Shown here: positions 35,376 to 50,225 of the stretch, piece by piece | Layout: each line of letters starts with the position of its first letter | How positions within the stretch are numbered: the stretch's first letter is position 1 | NCBI GenBank assembly: GCA_033239005.1 | Contig: BSQZ01000021.1 | Coordinates: 7,493,516-7,557,515, forward strand | Reading direction: 5' to 3' | Source of the DNA: Lamellibrachia satsuma | Taxonomy: Eukaryota > Annelida > Polychaeta > Sabellida > Siboglinidae | Length of the DNA: 64,000 nucleotides | Notes under the pieces: model-generated | Seen by the model: the letters and a program-made list of their open reading frames with translations, nothing else | What the model was told of the DNA's origin: nothing | The model's database searches: none | Program-made: the position numbers and the translations under genes

Positions 35376-37640
35376 CACATGTGAAAAGGAACTAAATCCT
35401 ACTGCACCGCACATTTCTCATTTTTTTGTCGGGGCGGATCTAACGGACACGACCGGAGACCGACATCACCAAAAGGCATAGAGAGGGTACAGACGTCGGC
35501 AAACGGGGGAGCGTTTGTAATTACAGAGAACACTGGCAACGAAGCGAACGCGAAACAGCCGGCGATCGTTTTGCTTGTAACCGTTTCCTTTACGTTTCTC
35601 ATTATCGCCCGTTCGTCAACAGTTTCAGTTTGCGCCATTTGCATTGTGCTAATAAATTCTCCAATGCACTGTTTAATGAATAAATTACATCGTATAATAA
35701 TAGTGTGTGCATTAAATATTCAGGATATAAACCACAATGTGTTAGTAACTTCTAAATGTTAACTATGTTGGTCTACTACCAAACATTCACTCTGTTAGTA
35801 TTATATTCTTCAAAATATCCAACAACTGAAATACACCGTGTACTGACGTGCTTTCAGGCAGTCCAACGGTCAAGGGTTTGTTGACAGTACACGACGATCC
35901 ACCCCTTCACCCCGGATCCTGTCCGGGCTCCTAATCTGGTTAAATCATCTTCGACATCGGCAACAATGACGTTCCAAATACTGCGCACTTCAACGCAGTC
36001 ACCGCTAGCGTGCCTTCGAGTCGTAGTGATGTCATTTCACAATGCAATTACGTCATCATTTTCATATCTAAATAATATGGTGTTTACGACTAAGGCGGGA
36101 AACTTAAATGCGAGCGCTGTTAATTATTATGTTGCTTTAATTTCTCTTAAATATTTTTTATGAACTACAGTTTCCGAACTTGCAGTATTATGGTTTGTCA
36201 AAGATGGCTATGAGTAAGATACTTTGCGTCATTTAAAGTGAATGTATTTGTTGTCAGTGATTTAAATAACCATCATTGCCACTTCGTACGATCTATGTAC
36301 GTCATTCGTCTTCTTTTCCAGACTTCAACACGTTAAATTAACTGAGTCTGTATATATGTTGTGGTTACAAGAATCTGGTCTTTTAAGGCCTCGTTTAGGT
36401 TTGTTAAAGCATCACGCCGAGATGATTAGTGCGGAGGGTGGTCACGGTACGTCCCCAATTAACGAGACGGGTCCCACATTAACGTGATCACCCGAGTAAC
36501 AAAAGAGTATCGTGATTATTAAATTACCTAATGGTTGTAAATAGAACGTGCCTTTATCACAAGAGCTAAACCTACCAGTATGATAATCCTTGCTAATTTA
36601 TATATTGGGCATATATTATTTTACCAATCATGAATTTGCCAGATAAAATTATATTATCTAACATGAATATCTTTTCCCCTACACCCTGATGGCATACGTA
36701 TATTATTTGCTGCGACGGCATCTGGTAATTGATAGTTCGACGTCGCGACATCAGGGTGACAGATGTTTCGTCGCCCTCGTTGCTGGCATCTACACACAAC
36801 AACAGTGTCGTCTGTCACCCGGACACATGCTGTTTTAAGGTCAGTCGCGTCTTTGACTGACCACTGCCCGAGACATCTCCACATCCAAGACCAACTTAAA
36901 TTTTAGCCCAAAGGGAGGCCACTGTGAAAACGTTTGGGCGACACCCAAAATGCCCCCCTTGGCTATGGGACTGAAGTATTGCATCATATGTGCAACACCG
37001 AAGTATGCCTCCAGTGTTGAGCTGTTACATTGTTAACGATGGTCGTGACCGTGCGTGATGGATTGTTTTCTATTTTGTTCGGGGCGACGGGTGCTGTATT
37101 TATGATGCCCGAGTGCGGTCGTCGCCTATTGTTGTGTGCAGCGCGAGCAATCATAGGCACTTGTCGACTTATGGAGAATATAGATGCGAAAAATATATGT
37201 ATGCGTCGCGCGCGTGTGGGTGCGTGTATGTGTGCGTGGTGTGCGTGCGTGTGAGTGTGCGCGTTCGTGTGCGTGTGCATTATATATACATATGTTTATA
37301 TAATGCGCGTCCGTGTACGTGTGCATTATATATACATATGTTTATATATGCGTACATTTCTACATGCATAAAATCAACGTACGTACGCACACATAACATA
37401 GCATAACTATTCGAGTAATGTGCATTGCCAGTGCTACATAAATCCTACGAAACCCTCAATACAACAGCGTAATATTTTCTTGCATTTACTGCTTTTACTT
37501 TTGACGCGGCAAGTACCAACAAGTAGTTACTGAATCACTGTGCGTAATTACTACAGAGAAATATGGCGCATTACATGATACTGTGTGTTCCTGATACGCG
37601 TGGTATCCGCCTGCTGCAGGCACGAGTCCATCATACGTGT
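35376..37640. other. Downstream region of the serpin
   Basis: A plus-strand frame at about 35430-35760 contains a hydrophobic stretch (IVLLVTVSFTFLIIA), but it has no start context or family. The serpin 3' UTR must lie at its right edge; no clear polyadenylation signal was seen. Confidence 0.45.
37265..37352 (+). repeat. 46-bp imperfect direct duplication
   Basis: CGTGTGCATTATATATACAT then ATGTTTATATA occurs at about 37272 and again at about 37318. It lies about 290 bp past the serpin stop. Confidence 0.85.
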
Positions 37641-38924
37641 TCAACTCATGAACTTCTTGCGCTGCAAATACATTATTTTCTTCATCAGCATGTCAGTCTT
37701 CTTCTGCATGGAACCGAGGAATCCGAACCTGGAACTCGTCGCTTTCGGTGGCTTCTTGACGTGTCCCATGAAGAGAATGCTACCAGACGAGCGCTCACGG
37801 ATGATGAAGGAGAACGGGCGGTCGGCTATGAAGGGCTGGCCGAAGGAGCGCGTGGTGACAACAGCCGTCGCTGCCGACGCTTCCGTGCCGCGCTCGTTCA
37901 CCTTGATGGCAGCGCTGTGCTTCATCTTCGTGAACGACAGAACGGCGTTGTTGCTGATGCCCTTCAGGTTGGCTCCCTTGAAGAGGTGCGTCAAGCCCAT
38001 GTCAGTGAGCGCCTTGCGCAGGTCGATATCGCTCGTCATCGTGAACTTTGGCAAGTAGACATTGACGAGCATCTTCGTTAGGGAGGAGGTAGCCGCGTTC
38101 AGTGTATTGACGCTCATCTTTTGCTGCATGACAGACATACCATCGACGGCCCACGGGAGAAGAATGTACATGGACGCGTCTCCTTTGTACGGCAGCTCGA
38201 CGACATGACAGCCCAGCTCCATCGACACGCCGTAGTTGAACATGGACCGCTTAACCATCATGTCCACCTGCATGCTATCCCCCGCGGACAGATAGAACGT
38301 ATCAGGTGTTGTTTCGGCGCTGTCAAACGGAATGCTCCATTCGCTCTTGAAGTAGATGGCACTCGTCAGAACCAGGTCCGTGTTCCGGCTAATGTCGTTA
38401 ACCCGTAGCAGATCTTTGATCATTCCGCCCGTCTTCCTGGACACCCATCTGTTGATGTACCGCGCACACCCCCTTGGGCTTCTATTGAACCTGAGCGATT
38501 TCACCGACGATCCGTAGTATTTCATGGCGATTCTTTGGTAGGTATAATTGATCCTTAGCCTGCGGTTTGCGAAGATTCGGTTGGCCACGTACAATGTGTA
38601 TACCTTCGATGTCTGACGCTGTTTCCTCAGCAGGTCCCGGAACGACTTGTGAATGAACCACGGACGCATGCGGCTGTAGCCGAGGACTCTTCGCAGTTCC
38701 TCTCTAGTGCGTCCGGCGGAACCGGCATAGGTCATAGCCATAGCCGCTGACACGCTGTACGGAGAGATCACCAAGTTGGCATCGTCGTCGCAAACGTTCC
38801 CGTAGAGGGACAGGGCAAACTTGCTGTTAGCCTCCACCAGTTCCCCTTGTTTTGCCCTTACGACGACGTACAGTGTGGCAATCCATGCTAGCGTCGTCAC
38901 GCATTGCAGAACACTGAGATGCAT
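37641..38924 (-). CDS. Secreted inhibitory-type serpin, single coding exon, 427 aa
   Basis: The frame stays open to 39005, but I place the start at 38924 (Met then HLSVLQC), nine bases after a strong acceptor (TTCTGTTTCAG, AG at 38935-38934). Residues 1-24 form a signal peptide. The serpin fold covers about 30-393 with NLVISPYSVSAAMAMTYAG, NRIF, VLTSAIYFKSEW, VELPYKGDASMYILLP and the FIADRPFSFII signature. The reactive-centre hinge is VNERGTEASAATAV with small residues, as in inhibitory serpins, which trap serine or sometimes cysteine proteases. The bait region TTRSF places Arg359-Ser360 at or next to the scissile bond, which suggests trypsin-like targets. Odd: the loop is one residue shorter than usual if Arg is P1, and a basic tail of about 34 residues follows the canonical end. 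A sequon lies in RINYT. An intracellular role is unlikely given the signal peptide. Confidence 0.95.
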   Translation of the reverse strand: MHLSVLQCVTTLAWIATLYVVVRAKQGELVEANSKFALSLYGNVCDDDANLVISPYSVSAAMAMTYAGSAGRTREELRRVLGYSRMRPWFIHKSFRDLLRKQRQTSKVYTLYVANRIFANRRLRINYTYQRIAMKYYGSSVKSLRFNRSPRGCARYINRWVSRKTGGMIKDLLRVNDISRNTDLVLTSAIYFKSEWSIPFDSAETTPDTFYLSAGDSMQVDMMVKRSMFNYGVSMELGCHVVELPYKGDASMYILLPWAVDGMSVMQQKMSVNTLNAATSSLTKMLVNVYLPKFTMTSDIDLRKALTDMGLTHLFKGANLKGISNNAVLSFTKMKHSAAIKVNERGTEASAATAVVTTRSFGQPFIADRPFSFIIRERSSGSILFMGHVKKPPKATSSRFGFLGSMQKKTDMLMKKIMYLQRKKFMS

Positions 38925-38933
38925 GGCTGATTT

Positions 38934-38946
38934 CTGAAACAGAATA
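38934..38946 (-). promoter_or_regulatory. 3' splice site in front of the serpin coding exon
   Basis: Reading the minus strand, TATTCTGTTTCAG precedes the nine-base leader and ATG. It is a pyrimidine-rich canonical acceptor and decides the start codon. It implies at least one upstream exon, probably non-coding, beyond the minisatellite intron. No donor could be assigned with confidence. Confidence 0.75.
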
Positions 38947-39690
38947 TTATTGATATAAATCAAACATATGAAACAGTAGATATGTCGAACATAATGCTGG
39001 AACACGAAACATTAGATATGTCAAACACATTGATGGTATTCGAAATAATAGGTTGCTAATATTCGAAACAGTTGGCATTTTACACACATTGCTGATATTT
39101 GAAACAGTTGGCATTTCATACGCATTGCTGATATTTGAAACAGTTGGCATTTCATACGCATTGCTGATATTTGAAACAGTTGGCATTTACAACACATTGC
39201 TGATATTTGAAACAGTTGGCATTTCAAACGCATTGCTGATATTTGTAACAGTTGGCATTTCAAACACATTGCTGATATTTGAAACAGTTGACATTTCAAG
39301 CGCATTGCTGATATATGTAATAGTTGGCATTTCAAACGCATTGTTCTTATTTGAAACGGTAGGTATTTCAAACACTTTGCCGATATTTGAAGCGGTAGGT
39401 CTTTCAATCTACGCACATTGCTGACATTTGAAATGTCTCAAACTCATTTCAAGCACATTGGTGATATCATTTAAAAAAAAACCAATATATTTCGAATATA
39501 TTGATAATATTCAAAACAACAGATCTTTCAAGCATATCGTTGTTCATATTTGATACAACATGTCTTTCAAACACATTGATTATACTCGACAAACACGTTG
39601 TACAGACACATAAATAATAGGTCAATGAAGCACTGGTGTACAAAACAATAGACCGTGCACACATTTGGTTTGATATTTGAAACAACTAGT
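38940..39690 (-). repeat. 36-bp minisatellite in the serpin 5' intron
   Basis: About ten well-conserved 36-bp units lie at 39054-39420 (plus-strand core CATTGCTGATATTTGAAACA). Degenerate copies continue on both sides, towards 38921 and out to about 39690. On the gene strand each unit contains CTGTTTCAAATATCAG followed by CAATG, which closely resembles the serpin acceptor and start codon. In the serpin reading frame the units spell LFQISAM, against LFQKSAM at the start of the serpin exon. Confidence 0.85.
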
Positions 39691-41129
39691 CTTAAAACCA
39701 ATTGCGCAGTGCTGGCGTTACACATAAAACACGCAAAACACATAAATCATATGACCATGTCGTTTTCTGATTCCACGAATTCCATATAAAACTGTAGCCA
39801 TGATAAGAACACAAATAACCATCCTATACATGTAGTGTGTTGTTTTTCTTGCACCAACATCTTGCAATAACACGGTAAAACGTTGGATATCCTTTATTCC
39901 GTACACAGTGCAAGGTGTCAGGAAGTCGCTGTGAGGTGACACTCAAGCCGCTCCGCCAGTTGTCGTGAAGCCAGCGATAACTGCTCTGGATGTTAGCTAC
40001 CCACAGCGAGATTCGTATATTAGAACGAACTATGATTTAAAATGGCACAATATTAAACTTTTACTCTAGGTCCATAACATCGTGGAGGTATCTGTGGTAG
40101 ATTTTTTGGGATATGGTTATTTGAAATTCCTGAATAGCCATGTCAAACTAAGAACACCATCATTAGTAAATGAAATGAATCCAGGGACAATAGATTATGA
40201 TAAGGTTAACTTTTGTTTCGACACAAATCCATCACAGACAAAAATCTGTCAGATGTGATGGATTTAAAAAGATAATTTACCAAAACAAGTATAACATACA
40301 CGTGAAATAATTCGGTAGCTCAGTATATACGGTGTTCGACAGTTCAAGCAACGATTTTCTGGTCGGGGGGATCTGGTAGACGGTTCGTTAGTTATTATAT
40401 ATTATATCAGTGGCGCCATCTGACGCTGGACTACAGGTTTACCTAGGAACGAGAGTCGGGTAAAAAGGCGAATAGATATAATGAATTGCTATAATTTTAA
40501 TGTGATACCTGAATAAACTGGGCAAATTGTTTTCACATTTTTGGGGGATATCAACATCCATAAATAAATATCAACAAGTCATGACTGCCTTTATAACTGC
40601 GGCTTCTGGGGCTGTGAATTGTATCGGTCGATCGTCTTCAAACCTTTTCTTTCGTATTTACTTGCACGATATGGCGATGCCTCTGTCTTTTTTCTCTTCA
40701 ATAAATATAAATTATTTGAAGTGAAGGGTACACGCATAACGGTTTTTTTCATTAAAAAAATATTTTAATAAAGGGTGAGGCCGATTAGTTTTATATTGCT
40801 GCAGTGCACACTACGTCCAGATCAGTGGTCCCAAACCTAAATAATTGGAAAAGACAGCGACTGACAGAACTTCATTGAAACAGTTTACACGAGGAGTCTG
40901 CAAACAGTTTGAAAGCAGCAAACACGTCCGTTTGGAGGCTTTCCGTGAACACCGTCATCAGGCTGCAGCTATTACTACAACATGAACCGAATCTATTCCC
41001 ACATTGCGCTAAGCTCTGCGCATCAAGTATTTCATGCCCAGAGGAAGAAGATGTATACTACACAACATATGGCTCGAACGTCCACAAACCTCAAATATGC
41101 ACACATGCACACGCCAACACACACACCCA
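39691..41129. other. Upstream region of the serpin
   Basis: The first serpin exon and promoter should be here or further right, but I could not identify a donor or TATA-like site with confidence. Confidence 0.45.
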
Positions 41130-41157
41130 GCCAGGCCAGCCAGCCACCAAATCAGGC

Positions 41158-41195
<38 letters not shown>

Positions 41196-41365
41196 ACCAA
41201 CCAGCCAGCCAACCAACTACGAATACAGATGCCCACACGCACGCACGCACGCACGCACGCACGCACTCACGCACGCACGCACGCACGCACACACTTTCAC
41301 AAACACGCACGCACTCACGCACGCACACCCACGCGCACGCACACACGCGCACACACCCACGCACT
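41130..41365. repeat. (CCAG)n and (CGCA)n tetranucleotide tracts
   Basis: CCAG repeats at about 41130-41214 are followed by CGCA/ACGC repeats to 41365. Confidence 0.95.
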
Positions 41366-41399
41366 TGGTCTTCTGTCAGGTCAACAGTTCTTCTACATT

Positions 41400-42996
41400 T
41401 CATCCTAGACTGACCACCCTACCTTGTCCGTTCCCCTTGGTCCGTCCTTCGTCAGTGACAGTGCGACTCACTCTGCCTCTCCGGGCACCGTTCTCCCCGT
41501 CACTCGGGTACCATAACACAGCAGGCGCCACCGGCCACACATATTATTGAGCTGTCACGTATTTCATTGTAATAAAGTACATGTGCGAGGTGGCCTAGGG
41601 GATGGTGTCGTGTTCCTTGAGTAAGTTAATAGCAACACATTAATTTAATTCTGTGTCGTCGTCTCTTCTCTTTGGCCTGGTCCAAGTTCTCTATCGTCTT
41701 CTCTTGTTTTTTTTTTCATATGACTGCGCATGCGCTTATCGGTCACGCTGGTTAATATGTCAACTCTCAGTCAACCGGAGAAATGACCGGAATGTCCCAC
41801 TTTTAGAACACATTCTGAACATACCACAGGCGTGAAGTTTTTATTTTAGTTGCACATGGTTAGTTTTTATTATCTCTTTTCCGTGCATAGCCACACAACC
41901 ATGAATTTTGTTTCGCTTTAATACATATGTACCTGGGCATTGTGAAGTCAATACCTTTCTTTCAGAAAATAATTATTCTTATTGAACGATATATGATCTC
42001 AGCTGTCCTCGCCAACGTCTCATTGTTTGCCTGTCGTCGTGAGTATTCCAACGAGCGACCTAGCGTGTGCTTATCAGCTCGGAGCATACAAGCGCCAACA
42101 GTTCGTACCTGTGAGTTATTCTTGTTCTGCATTTTAAATGGATGTATTTGTTGAGGTTACCCCAAGTCAGCTCGGTTACCCCTTTATTTGAACAGTCGAC
42201 GTCACATACGTAAGAAACAGGGACCAGAGCCATGCAAAAAACTAATTTATCAAAGACGAAATGTCAAAGGTTGCGGCATCGTTGACTTATATTACCTGTG
42301 TCGTAAAAGTCGGACACCCGTCAGCAGCACTGAATGACATAAACATTGTTATATATCGACACAGAACAGTATACGTGTTGCTAAGAGATAGCTCACCAGT
42401 CGTAATTATACGTATAAGCAGTCTCATAAGTAGGACTGCTGCCAAACCGGATTTGGCTATGCATTCACCAGTGATGAACAACGTCACGCATGACAGCGCA
42501 AATGTACGTTGAATTAGGCTGTACTTTTCAGGCAGAAATAACACCACCAACTTTCACAGACAGACAGACAGACTGCGAACCAATCGATATCAACTGAAGT
42601 GTTCGCAAATGTACATTTTAGAAGGCGGTAAATCTGGTTTGGCAACGGTAAATCTGCCTGACGTCAACCAGTGCTGTCAATAACGACTTCGCCTAGGGCT
42701 CTCTCCGGTGTAGGTGGATTTAAGTTTTTTCGATAATTGTATTCATGTACCACCGTTAGCTGTGGTATGTGGGGTGTTTACCTTGACTTGGCTTACTTGA
42801 CTTAAACGCACAGGTCATATTGACTCCGGAAGTTTGTACCTCTACACCCTATTTACCATGTTTTATACACGTATGGCAACGCTCGTGCTGATATCACTAA
42901 CAAGACGCAATTTATGAACTGAATGTATCATTCTATGGTCAGACACACGGTGTATTGCTGAACATTTTATCGGGATCGTCTTCCTGCAACGGTACA

Positions 42997-43027
<31 letters not shown>

Positions 43028-43672
43028 GCACGCGAGTACAATGTTTTATTTACTTTTTACAGTTTGCTCACTTGGTGGTCAGCCGTCAGTGGGCGCCAAA
43101 AGGATTCCAATTACCGTGTTTTAGTACAACCCTCGCGAAAACTACCAACGCAGCTACGCTCGTAATAACAGGCTTGTTCATTGGCTAACTAAGTTTATAT
43201 GTGTGAAAGGCAGAGCACTCAGACACATTATGTTTATTTTGTTATCCAGTCGTATTGCCAGAGGTTGGAAAACAGATTTATTTTCCTGCTGAATGAAGAC
43301 AGTTTGAATATTGTGAATAGGTGACTAACGCTAAAGTCGACGGAAACGCAGAGCACGTGACACGCTACGCAGAAGCTTGGGAGCAAACTCTTAGATTGGA
43401 TGCAAGAAAACAACACGATACATAATTATTATTGCGTAGATGCAGTAAGTATTGACGAGATTGATATTGAAATGGTGCCGGAGTTGAAATGCCTATAACA
43501 ATATCAGAAGATATGGCAGTCGAGCTGGCCACAGCAAGAAGTATTACGAGTGAAAGACGATTAAACTAGAAATAAGCTTGAAGAAGACAGATGTGTAATC
43601 CATAGGTTGAAGCGTTGTTCGCAAAGGCGCCGAGACTTGTACACTCAAGAAGGAGGATGGGAAACGCACAAA
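41400..43672. other. Unassigned DNA
   Basis: A minus-strand frame at 42550-42287 is hydrophobic and ends near a possible donor (CACAG|GTAATA), but it cannot be placed in a family. Confidence 0.4.
42990..43034. repeat. (AC)n(GC)n tract
   Basis: ACACAC passes into CGCGCG, a strong Z-DNA-type alternation. Confidence 0.95.
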
Positions 43673-43927
43673 AGCACGTGATATAACAGCACGTGATATA
43701 ACAGCACGTGATATAACAGCACGTGATATAACAGCACGTGACATAACAGCACGTGATATAACAGCACGTGATATAACAGCACGTGACATAACAGCACGTG
43801 ACATAACAGCACGTGATATAACAGCACGTGATATAACAGCACGTGATATAACAGCACGTGATATAACAGCACGTGATATAACAGCACGTGACATAACAGC
43901 ACGTGATATAACAGCGCGTGATATAAC
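43673..43927 (+). repeat. 15-bp minisatellite, 17 copies, CACGTG core
   Basis: The unit is CACGTGATATAACAG, with CACGTGACATAACAG variants. Each unit holds the palindromic E-box CACGTG. The last copy reads GCGTG. Confidence 0.96.
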
Positions 43928-44248
43928 GTAGACATGGCGCAGAAAGCTCCAGATAAGCTGGACGCAGAGAAAGTACTTGGGCTAAGTAAAAAGAAAGTCA
44001 GCTATTTTGTATCAAGAGAAGAAAGCTGGTTCAGCACGGTCAGTCACTGGAAAAGAAAACACGGACCTGGCACTTAGCCCCGTAGAAGGAGAACTAACCG
44101 AATATGTAGAAGAAAATGGGATGGATTGGCAACATCCAGCATAGGACAGATGGTGGACTCGAAGTTGCTACAAAGATTGCAAAGAGACGCCAACGGCCTA
44201 ACTGAGGCTATGACCTCACATCATCACCATCATCGTCATTGTCAGAGC

Positions 44249-47639
<3,391 letters not shown>

Positions 47640-47716
47640 TCTTTCTGTCTGGCTAGATGGCTGTCTATCTGTCTGTCTGTCGGTCTGCCTGTCTGTCTGT
47701 CTGTCTGTCTGTCTGG
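47640..47716. repeat. (TCTG)n tract
   Basis: TCTG tetranucleotides with interruptions. A smaller (CAGA)n is at 42555-42573. Confidence 0.93.
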
Positions 47717-47955
47717 GTGTATATCTATTCTCCCATGACTCAACCTGTTTTCCACATATTACAACAAAATCGAAATTCCTCCACGGGTGGAGATTTTATA
47801 AAAGAATTTATGTGGACGTTTGACGTAGACTTCATTACTCAGAACAATTGAGGTTCGTTGTTGCGTACAATTGTTTGCGCCGTTCGTTATTACGCTGTTC
47901 ATTATGTTCGTCTCCTTGAACTGTTCGACAGAGACAAACTTGCAAAGAACCGACC

Positions 47956-48096
47956 TGCGATAAAGTAAGACGCACCGAGCACACCAAACACTACCACTAC
48001 AGAGACGTTTTGCGAGTGCACCAATCGCGACCGCTTTCCCGATCCAGAGCCCGATCGTCTGCGCGATCGGTGCCAATCGCCAGTAGAATCTAAAAG
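47956..48096 (-). other. Possible orphan exon with a membrane segment
   Basis: Between an acceptor (GCTAATCTTTTAG) and a donor (CGCAG|GTCGGT) one frame is open. It encodes a basic stretch (RSRRRSGSGSGKRSR) and a hydrophobic segment (VSVVVVFGVLGASYFIA). That would suit the N-terminus of a type II membrane protein. No neighbouring exon was found. Confidence 0.22.
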
Positions 48097-48169
48097 ATTA
48101 GCATGTGTATCATAGGTCTGACACTTGCGAATGGACAGAATGTTAAAGTGCGTTTCATACACAGGCAGT

Positions 48170-49600
48170 TCATTCGAGATACATATTTGGTCTAGTTGAT
48201 GCCATAGGATTCAATTAAATGTGATGGCTGAATGAGATAACTTCTTCGTATTTGTCTTGCAACAATACGGAGAGTGCTCAACTCTAACTCAGTTTCCGAT
48301 GCATTGAACCACACGACAACAAAAATGGCGCGGCTAATCAGTCAACAACAATTGTATCTACAATATTGTCGAATTATTTATTTTGGTTCAACCATAATTT
48401 GAACGTAAAACATATATGGAATCCATAAATAGATTAAGTAAGCCAGGTGGGTGTTTCCATAACTGATCGACAAGGCCCCGATTGAGTTCACGCAATAAGC
48501 GGTGACGCAGCACGAGCAGTGAGATCACGATCGGAAAGGAAGCCGAGACCGGGACGTTTGCACAAACTCTCTAATGTCTAATTATGTCCACCAGCTATGC
48601 ACAACGTCTGAATTGAAACTTACCAAACGTTCAAGGCTACACGACAAGGAAGCGCGCTTCTACAAGTTGCTCACTTCGACACTGATGCCAGTCCCTGTCC
48701 AGTTCATGTTTCCCCGTGAAGACAATGCTGCATTTATATAGGTGGATATTAAAATTAGCATTCAGTCACGTGGGCACATCGATTTATGCATATGTTGACA
48801 TAACGCCTATAAATGTCGATGTCTGCAAACCATGTCGCTTGTATTCGTACCTCCGATGCTTCACTGGAGAACATGTTGTAACGATTAACGTAATGTACAA
48901 AAATGCTAACAACACAGAGACTTGTTTGTACCGAGAATGCAACTTCAGGTGAAGAGTGGACAGGCTAGTGCAGAAATCATCGCGAGTTTTATGTTTCGCA
49001 GAAAGTACGCCCCTGTTCAATCATAGCCATGTGGTAACTGTTATTCTCACTGGTGGTAATCGTTTAACGGTAGCAGGCGGCGATAACACGGTTCATGTCA
49101 CGCGAAACGGTCGCCACACGATCAACCGCGTCGGGTGTTGACTCCGTCGTGAGCTGGTTCTACCTTTGTACACTGGATTTGAATCAATCACGTGTAGAAG
49201 GTTCTGGACGCGCTCTGCATGCGCAGTTGTCGCGATGCTGCATACGAATCGTCAATAACTATGTTGTCTCGCCCCAGGATCGAGGTGATAAAGCAAAAGT
49301 TGCGCCATACAACTGTTTACTACCCGTTATCTGGCAACTTGCCTGGGCATTCGTTCGTTTGTGTGGTTGGTGGGTATATTTATGGAACATAAATCGCCAG
49401 CATCATATATATTATCTGCCGTTATACCACGTACTTTTGATATGCTTCTACGATACTATCTAAAACTATGACTTAATATTCAATATATCCAAACTAAGGT
49501 AAATCAAATAGGGCGTTAACAGAAAATATATCTAAGGATAAACGTTATTTTTAATTCGATGTTTTTGTTCGTCTCGTTTTATAGTTATTTTGTCAACGTC
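48170..49600. other. Unassigned DNA upstream of the Penelope fragment
   Basis: A plus-strand 78-codon frame (48716-48952) has a cysteine-rich end (CKPCRLY...CLYREC) but no known family. Confidence 0.4.
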
Positions 49601-49619
49601 AAAGTATACAACATCGTGG

Positions 49620-50180
49620 TGTTGTTGAAATTCGTACTGGAAACTACATATTTTAGATTACAAGACATTTACCAGCAGACGTTCGGTGTGGCATTGAGCA
49701 GTCCAGTATGCCCCACTGCTGTGAACTTGTACATGGAGGATCTGAAGCGAAAAATCATTGCCACAGCCACAGATGACTGCAAACTATGGAACTGGATGTG
49801 GTATGTGGATGATATAATTTGCTTGGTACACACATACACATCGGATGAACTTCAACAACACATGAACACTGTCAACCCTACAGGCAGTGGAAGATTCAGA
49901 AGAGAAGAAGAAGCGAACACCCACATGCCATTCCTTGGTGCGAAGAACCAGACAGAACGATGGCAATGTGAACTCCACACTATACAGAGAGAAGATCCGA
50001 ACTGATCAGTATCTTAACTTCGCGTCCCACCATTTCAGACACCAGATGTTAGGCGTAGTCAGAACCTAACGAACAGGTGTGAGATGATAACTTCTGAGAA
50101 TGGGCAAGAAGGAAGAAACCCTTAAAGGAGCCCGTAGAGTGTGTGGTTATCCGTCATGGGCCTTGAGAAGGTGACGATAA
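49620..50180 (+). pseudogene. Penelope-like element reverse transcriptase fragment
   Basis: The frame reads LKFVLETTYFRLQDIYQQTF, then SSPVCPTAVNLYMEDL, then the catalytic YVDD at 49802-49813, then MPFLG. After a frameshift it continues RTDQYLNFASHHFRHQ, LTNRCE and RRVCGYPSWA. This order is diagnostic of Penelope-like reverse transcriptases. Part of the fingers is missing upstream. The C-terminal linker is interrupted at about 50226. Confidence 0.87.
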
Positions 50181-50225
50181 ACTAGAAGAGAAAGAAGGCA
50201 GACAAGAGAAGATGGACAAGTCGTC

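Noticed and set aside
34886..35384. Long repetitive frames (GEGMIL and SIIPSP repeats)
   Set aside because: The 18-bp array keeps all frames open; no start context or flanking domain.
37563..38408. Plus-strand frames of 95-172 codons over the serpin
   Set aside because: Shadows of the serpin coding strand.
38924..39005. Upstream Met at 39005 as serpin start (454 aa)
   Set aside because: The sequence between lies beyond a strong splice acceptor and is minisatellite-derived; the Met at 38924 gives a standard signal peptide.
42287..42550. Hydrophobic minus-strand frame as a receptor exon
   Set aside because: No recognisable family motif and only a weak acceptor; the opposite strand is also open.
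43544..43935. SRAVI/LYHVL repeat frames
   Set aside because: These come from the 15-bp E-box array.
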